A stretch of 64,000 nucleotides of DNA, from positions 2,294,001 to 2,358,000 of the forward strand of contig CM033402.1 of the NCBI GenBank assembly GCA_019426215.1, read 5' to 3'. Below are positions 1 through 10,582 of the stretch, one piece after another. Made by a program: the position numbers and the translations under genes. The number at the start of each line of letters is the position of its first letter. The stretch's first letter is position 1. Source of the stretch: Buddleja alternifolia. Its lineage: Eukaryota > Streptophyta > Magnoliopsida > Lamiales > Scrophulariaceae. Under the pieces are notes generated by a model. The model ran no database searches. It saw nothing but the letters and a program-made list of their open reading frames with translations, and had not been told where the DNA came from.

Positions 1-719
1 GAAAAAATCAGTTTAGATGTTGATTATATTTGGATTATGTGTTTACGTGCACGAGAGATGTAACAATGTTTGTTAAATTAATTGTTTTTTGTCTTGTTAT
101 CTGTGATCTTTTTGTTGTTGAGTGATTCGATTTCAATTCTCTGTTTTCTTTAATTTCTCCAGGTTAATTAAGGTTTTATCAAATTAATTGCAAAAATCCA
201 TTTTTTTTAGATAATAGATTACATGTATTAGTTACATCATAGATATGAATCATCAATCAACATATAACATTAATACCATCTGTATATCATCATTAACAAA
301 AATACGTTTTGTTAATGATGATATTGGATATTTTGTGTACGTGCATGAGAAATGTTAAAATGTTTAATTTATTTTGTTTTAGGTATAGGTACGGAAATAC
401 GATCTATTATGATTATGATGTGTAATTACCAAAACCCACCTCATATTTTCGAAATTACAGTGGTTAAATTATAAGAATTTTTAAATATAGAAAAGGGTAC
501 TGATAAGGATTTTAGGGGTAATTATAACTTATAAGAAGTGCTTTACATGAAAAAGTCTTTATTTAATTTTAAAAATATGAGAGAGTAGTTGGGTATTTAT
601 ACATTATACGATGGGTAGATACAGGACGAGGGGGCTGGTGGAAACAACCGCCCCCCTCAGAAATAACTTTTTGGCTCTGTAAATATTTAAATTTAAATTT
701 TTGCTCCAAAAAATCTAAA
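1..719. other. AT-rich intergenic DNA upstream of PHT1
   Basis: No gene is recognisable here. Around 420-540 there is a phrase (GTAATTACCAAAACCC) that recurs in the MITEs at 49.4 kb and 57 kb, so this is probably a decayed copy of that repeat. A short C run lies near 652. Confidence 0.4.
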
Positions 720-1022
720 AGCTATGTTTGGTTATGTTTTGGTATGATATTTTGGTGAGAATTATTGGTAAGAAATTTATGGGGACATGTGCGTGTTTGA
801 TGAGATTATGTTTGATTTTATTTTGGGAGTTGGTTTTTGGGTGTGTTTTTTTGTTGAAATAATGTTTGGTTTTGTTTGTAGAGGGAACAAAAGTTACATC
901 ATGAAGCTTTTGTCAGTCAGAGAGGAGAGAGAAAAGAGAGAACACATAGAGAGGAGTGTAGATAAACCAAACATGATTTGGGGAAGATTTTGGACCAAAT
1001 GGAAACATAATCAAACATTGCC
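720..1022 (+). mobile_element. MITE upstream of PHT1, same family as 24415-24821
   Basis: The left end reads GCTATGTTTGGTTATGTTTT and the right end is its approximate inverse (CAAACATTGCC). The interior matches, in inverted orientation, the MITE at 24415-24821, which includes stretches that look like an open frame on either strand. This copy is shorter by about 100 bp. The terminal sequence GGSTATGTTTGG resembles PIF/Harbinger (Tourist-like) MITEs. It ends about 300 bp before the PHT1 start codon, so it probably lies in that gene's promoter or 5' leader. Target duplication is not clear for this copy. Confidence 0.6.
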
Positions 1023-1220
1023 TAAAATTATCAAACTTTTGCGCCTTTGTTCTGTATTCGCCCCCAAACTAAAAATCCTGGCTTGGTGCATGCCGGGGGA
1101 GGTTTGTGTAGCTTTCGGTTTGTCGGTCTTATTGTGCGAGCCTTTCCTTTTGTTGAATTGTTTCATGCAAAGGTGATCCTGTTCTTTTTCTTCTTTTTAG
1201 ATGTGGAAAATATCAGAATA

Positions 1221-1228
1221 GGATATTC
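1221..1228. promoter_or_regulatory. P1BS element (PHR1 binding site)
   Basis: The sequence GGATATTC fits the palindromic consensus GNATATNC bound by PHR1-type MYB factors under phosphate starvation. It lies 92 bp before the ATG of a PHT1 gene, the class of gene this site normally controls. It may be in the 5' leader rather than upstream of transcription, because the start site is not known. Confidence 0.55.
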
Positions 1229-1319
1229 AAAATGTGATTTCCCCAATTTGTCGATCTTGATGTTAATTTTTTTAATTGTTGAAATTGTTGCACACAGAGA
1301 GAGGCCGAGAAACACAGAA

Positions 1320-2918
1320 ATGGCGGGAGATGACAATTTGAAAGTGCTAAACGCGCTTGATGTGGCGAAAACGCAATGGTACCATTTCACTGCAATCATC
1401 ATTGCAGGGATGGGATTTTTCACCGATGCGTATGATCTCTTCTGCATCTCACTCGTAACGAAAATGCTCGGCCGGATCTACTACCACGTCGATGGCTCCC
1501 CCAAGCCAGGCAGCCTTCCGCCCAACGTCTCAGCCGCTGTCAACGGCGTCGCACTCTGCGGAACGCTCGCTGGCCAGCTGTTCTTCGGCTGGCTTGGCGA
1601 CAAACTAGGGAGGAAAAAGGTCTACGGTGCAACGCTAATGCTAATGTGCATTTGCTCAATTGCATCAGGCCTTTCTTTCGGAAGAGACGCGAAGACCGTA
1701 ATGGCGACACTCTGTTTCTTCCGATTCTGGCTTGGGTTTGGCATCGGCGGGGATTACCCCCTTTCCGCTACAATCATGTCGGAATACGCTAATAAGAAGA
1801 CGCGCGGCGCGTTTATCGCGGCTGTATTCGCGATGCAAGGGTTCGGGATTTTGGCGGGCGGTATTTTTGCTATGATTATGTCGGCCGTTTTTCAGGCGAA
1901 GTTCAAAACACCGGCGTATGAGGTCGATCCGATCGGCTCAACCCCGCCACAAGCGGATTATCTTTGGAGGATTATTTTGATGGTTGGTGCACTTCCAGCT
2001 TTGCTTACTTTCTACTGGCGGCTGAAGATGCCGGAAACCGCCCGGTACACAGCCCTGGTGGCCAAAGACGCCAAACAGGCGGCTGCGGACATGTCCAAGG
2101 TTTTGAACATGGATATTGAAGTAGAACAGCAAAAAGTAGCGCAAATTGCACAAAAAAAGGGCTCATACGGTTTATTCACAAAAGAATTTTTCAGCCGCCA
2201 TGGATTACACTTGCTTGGAACTACAAGCACATGGTTTTTACTCGACATTGCATTTTACAGCCAAAATCTGTTCCAAAAAGACATTTTCAGTGCAATTGGA
2301 TGGATTCCTCCGGCAAAAACCATGAATTCGATTCACGAAGTCTTCACAATCGCAAGGGCACAAACATTAATAGCCCTCTGCAGTACTGTCCCTGGATACT
2401 GGGTAACAGTTGCGCTCATTGACGTAATCGGAAGATTTGCAATTCAAATAATCGGATTCTTTTTCATGACGGTTTTCATGTTTGCTTTAGCTTTCCCTTA
2501 CAATCACTGGACTAAACCCGATAACCGGATAGGGTTCGTGGTGATGTACTCTCTAACGTTCTTTTTCGCGAATTTTGGGCCAAATGCAACTACATTTGTT
2601 GTGCCAGCTGAGATTTTCCCAGCCAGGCTGCGATCAACTTGTCATGGGATCTCCGCCGCAGCAGGGAAGCTTGGAGCTATAATCGGGGCGTTTGCGTTTT
2701 TGTATTTAGCACAGAACCAAGACCCGGCAAAGGCGGAAGCGGGTTACCCGGCTGGAATTGGGGTTAAGAATTCACTAATTGTATTGGGGGTTATTAATCT
2801 TCTCGGGTTGTTGTTCACTTTCTTGGTGCCTGAATCGAATGGAAAATCTCTCGAGGAAATGTCAGGCGAAAACGATGATCTAACTGAGGAAGCTAGTTGT
2901 AACAAGACGGACCAGTAA
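1320..2918 (+). CDS. PHT1: PHT1 family high-affinity phosphate transporter
   Basis: This single-exon gene encodes 532 residues, a typical length for plant PHT1 proteins. These are plasma-membrane H+/phosphate symporters of the major facilitator superfamily. The PHT1 signature [13 protein letters not shown] is at about residues 143-155, in the fourth to fifth membrane segment. The N-terminus ([19 protein letters not shown]) and the first membrane stretch with [11 protein letters not shown] are also characteristic. About twelve hydrophobic segments are split by a hydrophilic central loop near residues 255-300. The frame is open further upstream to 1047, but that part is not PHT1-like and runs into a MITE, so I take the ATG at 1320, which matches family N-termini. 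A P1BS site lies 92 bp upstream. Codon use is more GC-rich than the flanks, as expected of a real gene. The frame is intact, and the exact PHT1 member cannot be assigned. Confidence 0.95.
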   Translation: MAGDDNLKVLNALDVAKTQWYHFTAIIIAGMGFFTDAYDLFCISLVTKMLGRIYYHVDGSPKPGSLPPNVSAAVNGVALCGTLAGQLFFGWLGDKLGRKKVYGATLMLMCICSIASGLSFGRDAKTVMATLCFFRFWLGFGIGGDYPLSATIMSEYANKKTRGAFIAAVFAMQGFGILAGGIFAMIMSAVFQAKFKTPAYEVDPIGSTPPQADYLWRIILMVGALPALLTFYWRLKMPETARYTALVAKDAKQAAADMSKVLNMDIEVEQQKVAQIAQKKGSYGLFTKEFFSRHGLHLLGTTSTWFLLDIAFYSQNLFQKDIFSAIGWIPPAKTMNSIHEVFTIARAQTLIALCSTVPGYWVTVALIDVIGRFAIQIIGFFFMTVFMFALAFPYNHWTKPDNRIGFVVMYSLTFFFANFGPNATTFVVPAEIFPARLRSTCHGISAAAGKLGAIIGAFAFLYLAQNQDPAKAEAGYPAGIGVKNSLIVLGVINLLGLLFTFLVPESNGKSLEEMSGENDDLTEEASCNKTDQ

Positions 2919-3685
2919 TTGTACATTTTTCTTCCATTGTTTGTGCTTTCTTCTTTAGCTCATTTTATTTATTGTTGTTGTTCTTTTGTGTTGTTGGGCA
3001 TTAGTGTTTTTCCTTTTGCTCGAGGAACGTAGGCTGTTGAGTTTCGGCATTTGGAATCTGCAAATGTAGGTTTTCATGAATAACGAGATTTCGCTTTTGT
3101 TATTCAAATTTATTAGTGATTCTTTGAGTTTTTTTTTTTTTTTTTTTTTTACGATCTTTGAGTTAGTTTGTAAATATTCATTTCAAGGACATAGTATCAA
3201 ATGTATTTTTCATATAATATTGATTTAGAGTTATATATTGTGTTTGAATTTGTTCATACGAGACCAAAGATTCATTCCTATATATGTTCCTGTAAGAATA
3301 GAAAAAATTTGAAACTTTAGTGCATTCGAGCAAATAGAGTGTTTGCAAACACAGTAATATTTAGTTTTAATTATTGTAGTACAAATTATAAGTGATTTGC
3401 AAAGAATTCTTATAAGTTGTAAAAATAGATGCGAGTGTGTGGGTAAAAATAAGGTATGATTGAAATTGTTGGAGAAAAGAATTGGATGTACCTGCATCAT
3501 ATATTATTATTTTTATTATTATTATTTTGTTGTATATGCACTCAACAAATCAAATTAAAATAAAAAATATTAGTATAGATTATTTAAATAGTAATTAATC
3601 AATTAATATGTTGTTAATTACAAAAAACTAATATTTATCAACCGGTGCCTAATTATTAAGTTGCTGGATCGAAATTTACAGGTAA
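2919..3685. other. PHT1 3' flank, no further gene seen
   Basis: This holds the PHT1 3' UTR and then AT-rich DNA with a T run of about 20 near 3130-3150. The short reading frame on the minus strand at 3231-3500 has no recognisable similarity or coding character. Confidence 0.4.
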
Positions 3686-4869
3686 ATGATATTGGCACTC
3701 CAAAAGTATTATTGACACTCCACTATTCAATACAAATTTCTTTCTAAAAATAATAAAAAGTGGAGCTCCAGTAGTAATTTTTGGAGCGCCAATATCAACT
3801 CCCAATTTATATTAATTAGTACTCCATATTTTAATAGTGACACTCCACTTGCCTTTTAATTTGTTTAAATGTCCATGTGGAATTTTAATTCCATCAACTT
3901 TAAAAGATGAACTTGCCCCTTTTTTTTTTAAAGTATTTTGGTATATGATCATCTTCTTTCTTTCTTTATTTTTTGATTTTAATGGACGATAAACAATCAA
4001 TTATAAAAATTAACTAGAACAAATTATGCACTTGCAAATCACACCAATAATGGTGCACTCAAAGGGAAAATTCTAGCTCAATGTCAATTTGATCAAACCC
4101 AAAATAATTATGAGGGACTGTGTACTGACTACAGAACAAATGTAATTCTTTAGGTTCCATTAAATTGAATTTGTGCTAGAAATTTTTGCATCGCAAATAC
4201 TTTCTCATCAATGTATGAGATGAAAATATGAGGACCATACTTATAGTATGTTATAAGTTATAACTCTCAATAGCAATGCTGTAGTGGTTGCTAGAAACAC
4301 AGATACTTGCTATTTTAATTTCTTAGAATTATAATAGTAGAGTTTTATTTATCCATATACTTTATGCATTTTATCAAATTTATGAATTAAATTACAAAAA
4401 ATTACAAGTAAGTGCATATTATTAAATATTATTGCATCTGCACAAGCTAAGTAAGCATTTTATCAAATTTATTGGACGAAATTCAATTACAAAAAAATAA
4501 GTTTTACAAGTAAGTGCATATTATTAAATATTATTGCATCTGCACAAGCTAAGTAAGACTCAGAGACGTAAAATAAATATTGCTTATCATTAATATAGTT
4601 ACTTCACATATTTGGAATACATAAAGCTCATGTGGTGATTATTTTCACTTCAATTGATTATATAATAGGGTATTCTATGTTAGTCCTTTGTAGCAAGAGA
4701 GAAAAATAAAGCCTTAGAAAATGTGATAATTATTCAAAATTGACAAATTCATTTTGTTAAAATTGATACAAACTTTCTTTAAAAATTGAGAGGCATTCTT
4801 GTCCAATTAAATAAATTAAAAAACAAGTAGAGCATCATTATAAAAATATGGAGTGCAAATATCAATTCC
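3686..4869. mobile_element. Foldback (long inverted repeat) element
   Basis: The left end (ATGATATTGGCACTCC) is matched in inverse at the right end (GGAGTGCAAATATCAAT). A second inverted block, CTCCATATTTTAATAGTGAC at about 3822 against its complement near 4830-4850, extends the stem. The first 115 bp (3687-3802) is also an inverted repeat on its own. The interior has a direct duplication of about 90 bp (near 4372-4457 and 4458-4556), with the repeated phrase GTGCATATTATTAAATATT. No protein is encoded. The target duplication is unclear. It resembles the element at 33581-34331. Confidence 0.5.
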
Positions 4870-5486
4870 CTAAATTGCTAAATATCTACAATTAATCTAC
4901 TAATTAGATAGCAACAAAATAGGGTAAATTGTTAAAAGAAGGAGACAGCTTGTTTTCATTATTATCCTAATAATTAGAAAGAAAAAAAAATGATTGCATG
5001 GAAGGAAATTAGAGTTTAATTGGGTGACGACATATTCATCTTGGATAAATTTTTTTCATGACGAAGTGAAAAAATATTAGGGATAAGAAATCATGTAATG
5101 ATTATCATCGATCTAGTATGTTTTTTTTTTTTTTTTTTATTTGAAAAAAAGTGTTTGGATGGATCGTTTAGATATCATTTTTTTATAAATATATCTTAGT
5201 GAAACTCATCGATAAACATAAAAAAATAGTCAAAGTGGATCTTATTTCGAACGTTGCATTATTTTTTAAATTAGATATATCATTAATCCGACTCCTGATG
5301 TTGAGAAATAGCGGGATGAAGATTTTCTAACCATTGAGTATACGGTGAAATCATGTAGTAAAAAGTCATTTCATCTCTTTTCCTTGTCAGATTTTTTTCA
5401 AAAATTAGCTAATTTTTTCAATCTTACAAAATATAAATAGAACCTAAGATTATTTTTGTGGAAGAAATCTTGATAATCATGTCATC
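4870..5486. other. AT-rich intergenic DNA
   Basis: I see no gene. There is a T run near 5121-5139. Confidence 0.35.
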
Positions 5487-6819
5487 AGGAAAGTTGCACT
5501 TTTAGTCCAACAAAATAGCTATGTACGCACTATTAAACCCAAACTTTACGGAACTTACACATTTAGTCCCATAAGATGAAATTTCGTTGCACATTAAAAT
5601 TGACGAAAACCATTAATCAACTTTTGAAAATTGCATAAGACCCCAAAGTTATGTAAAAAGTTGCAAACTCCCCCATCTCTGGTTTTAAATATGTTTTTTC
5701 TGGCTTTTTTTTTTCTTTCTTCTTTCCCCCTTTCCCCTACGTTGCAACAAACCAACTCCCTGACCACCTTTCTGTAACCCGCTTCCACCAATGTTGCTCA
5801 ACCGCCTCCATAGCGCCCCTGCCACTAACGTTCATTGTACATACAACTTCGCTCGGACCCAACATCGCCATCACAAAATTCTACCCAAACTTTTCACACC
5901 CAAATTGCAAAAAAAGTTGTGTCTCTACCTAGCTTCGCCACGATTCCACCTTTTTGATGTGTTTTCTTTGATTTTTGTAGGGTTCTTTCTGATTTTTTTT
6001 TTATTTTCAGATTTGATTTCATATGTTTAGCAACTTTTCTGGCTTCTCAAATTTTTTATCCTAATTTCTTGATTTGTTTTATTATGTTTTCGATATACTT
6101 TTTTGAATTTTAATTATTTTGTTTATGATTTTTTTTATCTTACTTATTTTTTTGAATTCTTCTTATTGTTTAATATTTTTTTTATCAGTTTCTGGAAATT
6201 TTTGAGCTTTCTTAATTTTATGACATTTTATAAGGAAAAAACTTGGAATTTAAAAAAAATAATCAAAAGATGTATCAAAAATTAGAAAAAATCACATTTT
6301 TGTAAGAAAAATAATAAAAAGACAAGCTTTGAATTTCTAAAAATAAAAAAATTCAATCAAAAATTAAGAAATAAAAAAAAGTCAGTTTCTTTTAAGAAAA
6401 TCAATTAAAGAATCTTCAACAAAATAATGAATCAGAAAAAAGAGTAATGAAATTATTCTTTATAGAAATATAAAAAAATCTTAAAGAAAATGGAGGTGGG
6501 TTAGTGGTCAAGGAGTTGGTTTGTTGAAGCTAGGGAAAGAAGAGGGAAAATGAGAAATAAAAAAGAAAAAAAATAAAGAATAGGAAAAAATATATTTAAA
6601 ACCAAGGGGTGGGGAGTTCAAATGTTTTACATAATTTTGGTGGGTCTTGTGCAATTTTCAGAAGTTGACAAGTTGACTAACAATTTCCGTCAAATTTTCT
6701 GTTGCCAGGACTAAATGTGCAATGAAATTGCATCCCGTGGGACTAAATGTGCAAATCCCATAAAATTTGGGATCAATAGTGCACACATAGCACTAATGAA
6801 TAAGGGATCAATAGTCCCT
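5487..6819. mobile_element. Non-autonomous MULE-like foldback element
   Basis: The element is about 1.33 kb with long, imperfect terminal inverted repeats of about 230 bp. The left arm (about 5490-5720) and right arm (about 6580-6819) share, in inverse, phrases such as ACATTTAGTCC, GAAAATTGCA and TGGTTTTAAATAT. It is flanked by the 9-bp direct repeat CATGTCATC at 5478-5486 and 6820-6828, the duplication length typical of Mutator-like transposons. The interior is T-rich then A-rich and encodes no transposase. Confidence 0.75.
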
Positions 6820-7184
6820 CATGTCATCTGAATGAGTTTTTCAAAGCATGCAAAAAAAATTTGTTATCCAAAATTAGGATTCCTTTTCCAAATAGAAGAC
6901 AAACTTTAACCTCAAGGAACAAAAAGTGCATAAAATACTATAATTCCTTGTTGAATTTGAGTAGAACTATACTTTCCATGTTATTCCCGAATCCTTGTTG
7001 GATTAGAGTACAACTATACTTCCAAGTTCCAACTAGCCCCCCCGAAACCTATAAATACATGCATACATACACGCACAAACATACAAACACTTTTTTACAT
7101 TGAAGGAATTAAAGTGATAGTATAGCTTTCACATCTGAATTCGCTCCTCAGTCGTTTGGTTCAAAATCTGCAATTAATTCAATC
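6820..7184 (+). promoter_or_regulatory. Upstream region of the SLU7 paralogue with TATA-like box
   Basis: From about 7135 the sequence matches the 5' leader of the intact-intron SLU7 gene at about 25985-26033. A TATA-like CTATAAATAC lies at about 7048-7057, outside the homologous part, so this copy may use a different promoter. An imperfect direct repeat (CCTTGTTGRATT, near 6945 and 6993) is present. Confidence 0.35.
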
Positions 7185-9535
7185 ATGGCTACTGCTTCAG
7201 GTACTATTTGCTATTTCCAACTTGAAGGCATGCATCATCGTCGTAATAACTAAATTTGTTTAGATTACCGGTTTTCGTTAGATTACAAGTAATAGCATAG
7301 TTTTTCAATCGCTTTCGATTTTTCTTGCTTTGTAACTGATCATCGATTTAGTTATTAACTTATCTGATCAGATGATAAAGGAAGATTAATGAATTTCGAT
7401 CGAAATTAGGGTTTCCTGATTCATAGCTCTGATCATGTTAATCCCTTGTAGTTGTAGTATTAATATGTTAGCTATTAATCTAATCGGACAATAAAGGAAG
7501 ATTGAAATTCGATCAAATTAGGGCTTCCTGATTCATATATAGTTTGATCATGCTAATCCCTTGTAGTTGTAGTATTAATATGTTTAGCTATTGATCTCAT
7601 CGGACTATAATAAAGATTTGAAATTCGATCGAGTTAGGGTTTCCTGATTCATATCTTTCATCATGTTAATCCCCTTGTAGTTCCGGGGAAAAAATTCATT
7701 TTTGGTCTCATAGGAGTTCGGTCTAAACACTTTTAGTCCCATAGGATATTTTTTGACACTTTTGGTCTCATTAGACTCGAAATGTGACATTTTTGGTCCC
7801 AAAAGGTAAAAAATTGACGGAAAATGGCAAGTGTTTTGGACGGTTGGGGACCAAAAGTTAATTTAATTTAGAATTTTTATTTTATATTTCACTCATTCTA
7901 ATAGAATGTGTGTTTCACGTTGGTATTTTCCATCCAAAAACATACGGTTGGGAACAAAAGTGTTACATTTTGAGTCCAATGGGACCAAATGTGTTAAAAA
8001 AAATTCTTTGGGACTAAAAGTGTTTCGGCCGAACTCCTATGGGACAAAAAGTGATATTTTCTCTAGTTCTGTTATCAATAAGTTATAGCTATTGATCTAA
8101 TGGGACGATAAAGGAAGATAGATATTTGATCAAATTAGGGTTTCCTAATTCATAGCTCTGATCATGTTAATCACTTGTTGTTGTAGTATTAATAAGTTAG
8201 CTATTGACAAAAGGTGGTTCATGGATTATCAATGTTGAACTTCTATGGTTTGGAATTGCAGTGGCATTTAAATCACGGGAGGATCACGGGAAAAGGATTG
8301 AATTGGACGAGGCGCGTAAAGCCGGTCTAGCACCCGCCGAAGTGGACGAGGATGGAAACGAAATCAACCCTCACATTCCACAGTTCATGTCTTCTGCGCC
8401 TTGGTATCTTAATGCAGAAAGACCAACTTTGAAACATCAAAGGAAGTGGAAAACCGATCCAGATTATACAAAGTCGTGGTACGACAGAGGCGCAAAGACT
8501 TTTCAGGCGGACAAATACAGAAAGGGTGCTTGTGAAAACTGCGGAGCTATGACACATGATAAGAAAGCATGCGTGGAAAGGCCCCGCAAATTGAGAGCCA
8601 AATGGACTAGCAAAAATATTGCCCCGGATGAGAAGATAGAGACCATGGAGCTTGATTATGATGGAAAACGGGACCGTTGGAATGGTTTCGATGCATCATC
8701 TTATAAACATGTTATTCGGAGGTATGAAGCCAGGGAAGAAGCAAGAAACAATTATTTGAAGGAGCAAGAGCTTAAAAAGTTTGAGAATGATGACTCTCTG
8801 AAAGTCGACGAGGCCAAAGTTGATGAGAGCAAGCAAATGGACTTTGCAAAGGTTAAAAAGCGCGTGCGCACTACTGGTGGTGGTAGCACTGGAACTGTTA
8901 GGAACTTGCGTATTCGAGAGGATACTGCAAAATATCTCCTTAATCTTGATGCTAATTCCGCCCATTACGACCCCAAAACCCGTTCTATGCGTGAGGATCC
9001 TCTCCCGGATATGGATCCAAATGAGAAGTTTTACGGTGGAGATAATCAAAACAGAGTGAGTGGACAAGCTTTGGATTTCAAGCAACTTAATATTCATGCT
9101 TGGGAAGCATTTGAGAAGGGTCATGACATTCATATGCAAGCTGCTCCATCACAAGCTGAATTGCTTTACAAGAGTTTCAAAATCAATAAGGAGAAGTCGA
9201 AGTCTCAAACTAAAGACATCGCCATGGAGAAGTATGGCAATGCTGTTACTGATGAAGAAGTACTTCCAAGGGAACTTTTGTTGAGTCAAAGTGAAAAGGA
9301 AGTTGAGTATGATCGCGCTGGTAGAATCATAAAAGGCCAGGAGACGGCCCTCCCTACGAGCAAGTACGAAGAAGATGTTCACGTCAATAATCATACTAGT
9401 GTTTGGGGCTCGTGGTGGAAGGATCATCGGTGGGGTTACAAATGCTGCCAGCAGAGAGTTAGAAACAGCTATTGTACTGGTGCTGCTGGTATTGAAGCTG
9501 CTGAAGCTGCATCAGATCTTATGAAGGGCTACTGA
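7185..9535 (+). CDS. SLU7: Truncated SLU7-like splicing factor, partially intronless paralogue
   Basis: SLU7 is a second-step pre-mRNA splicing factor that helps select the 3' splice site. The coding sequence is 7185-7200 joined to 8262-9535 and gives 429 residues, against about 535 in the family. The N-terminus MATASVAFKSRED, the block [20 protein letters not shown] and the CCHC knuckle ([14 protein letters not shown]) are present. Compared with the copy at 26034-30266, introns 2-6 are precisely missing, while intron 1 is kept and the 3' end runs on into intron 7 sequence. About 20 residues of the acidic segment after the KKFE block are deleted. A small deletion after the motif ADLMK-like stretch shifts the frame, and it stops within four codons at 9533-9535. 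The last hundred or so residues of SLU7 are absent. The frame is otherwise open. It may be a semi-processed retrocopy or a duplicate converted by cDNA, and whether it is expressed is unknown. Confidence 0.8.
7684..8063. mobile_element. MITE in intron 1 of the SLU7 paralogue
   Basis: A 380-bp inverted-repeat element. The left arm (TTTTTGGTCTCATAGGAGTT) pairs with the right arm near 8030-8050 (AACTCCTATGGGACAAAAAG). It is flanked by TAGTTC at 7678-7683 and 8064-8069. The corresponding intron of the other SLU7 copy lacks it. Non-coding. Confidence 0.7.
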
Positions 9536-9655
9536 AGGATCTTTCCATTTAAATATTTATGTAAGCATGACCTTGATAAAGTTATAAGGTCAACAATTTA
9601 GATTGATCATGATCTAATATGTATGTGCTAATCTTACTAGCTTCTGTGTACCAAG

Positions 9656-10217
9656 CCCCGTTAGTTAAAACTTGGATTATACTTGTATAATGCACGTATA
9701 TTCATATAAATGAAACATATTTCAGTTTCTCGTATGCATTCTGAACTTAACGAATAATACTCGTATTTTTGGGTTGAACCGTTTAATACATATATTTTAC
9801 GTATCACATATTATACTTGACAAATAATACTCTAATCAGGCAAATTTTTTTTATTTTTTATTCAAAATTTCAAAATTATAAAATAGATTAAGTATTAATT
9901 GAGTATTGTACAATCAAAATTAACAATGTTAATAATTAGTCAAAATAGTAATTATTGTCAACGATTAACTCATATACAATATTTTTTTCTAAAGTAAAAA
10001 GTGAATATAAACGATATATCTTACAAATTTAAATAAAAATAAGTCGTATTTTTACTCCCCGATAATCATTTATATTCATATTATACTCATGCGTCTACAA
10101 ATTTGTTTATTTTCCGTTCTTGAATTTTTTACGTTGTAATTTTGGACAAAATTTCGTAATACACTCATATATATGAAGTATATGATGAACTTTTGTCGTT
10201 CTGTATTTAACTAACTA
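9656..10217. mobile_element. MULE-like MITE downstream of the SLU7 paralogue
   Basis: The 562-bp element starts CCCCGTTAGTTAAA and ends TTTAACTAACTA. It is flanked by the perfect 10-bp direct repeat GTGTACCAAG (9646-9655 and 10218-10227). The paralogous intron 7 at about 29232-29250 shows the empty site, with a single copy of the flanking sequence. A sibling lies at 30744-31318. The interior is AT-rich and non-coding. Confidence 0.8.
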
Positions 10218-10582
10218 GTGTACCAAGTGGTACGTCGTGTTAGTCAAGTATGATGAAACATGGTTGGTATAAGAATTGATGATGTTAGGAACACACTGGA
10301 ACAATTGGTATGAAACTTGGGGAAAGAATTAATTTTCCTTTTTCGTATTTTACAAACATCATGTTACAAGAGTATCGAATGGGAAATTCTAGCTCGAACA
10401 ATATTCCATCAATCCCAAGTGAGATTCAATTGTTTGTAATTGTACGTACCCAATAACTTGACGGTAATTCACTTGTTTTCTGAATTACACTTGAATTCAA
10501 CCACTCCATGCCTGGAGTCAAAAGGCGACTTTCCTTGTCCAAGATAGACTGAAGATGAGGAATCCAAAAGCACAGGTGACGA
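10218..10582. other. End of SLU7 homology and 3' flank of the ADF gene
   Basis: Similarity to SLU7 intron 7 continues to about 10280 (CATGGTTGGTATAAGAATT). After that nothing is recognised until the ADF stop codon. I see no poly(A) tract at the end of the homology. Confidence 0.45.

Noticed and set aside
787..1176. Open frame of 129 codons upstream of PHT1
   Set aside because: It lies mostly within the MITE, and the same peptide pattern appears inverted in the MITE at 24.4-24.8 kb, so it is repeat-derived.
1047..1319. N-terminal extension of the PHT1 frame
   Set aside because: The in-frame extension is not PHT1-like and overlaps leader sequence; the ATG at 1320 matches family starts.
8204..8261. 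Start of the SLU7 paralogue at 8204
   Set aside because: This part is the end of intron 1, by alignment with the other SLU7 gene; the real first exon is at 7185-7200.
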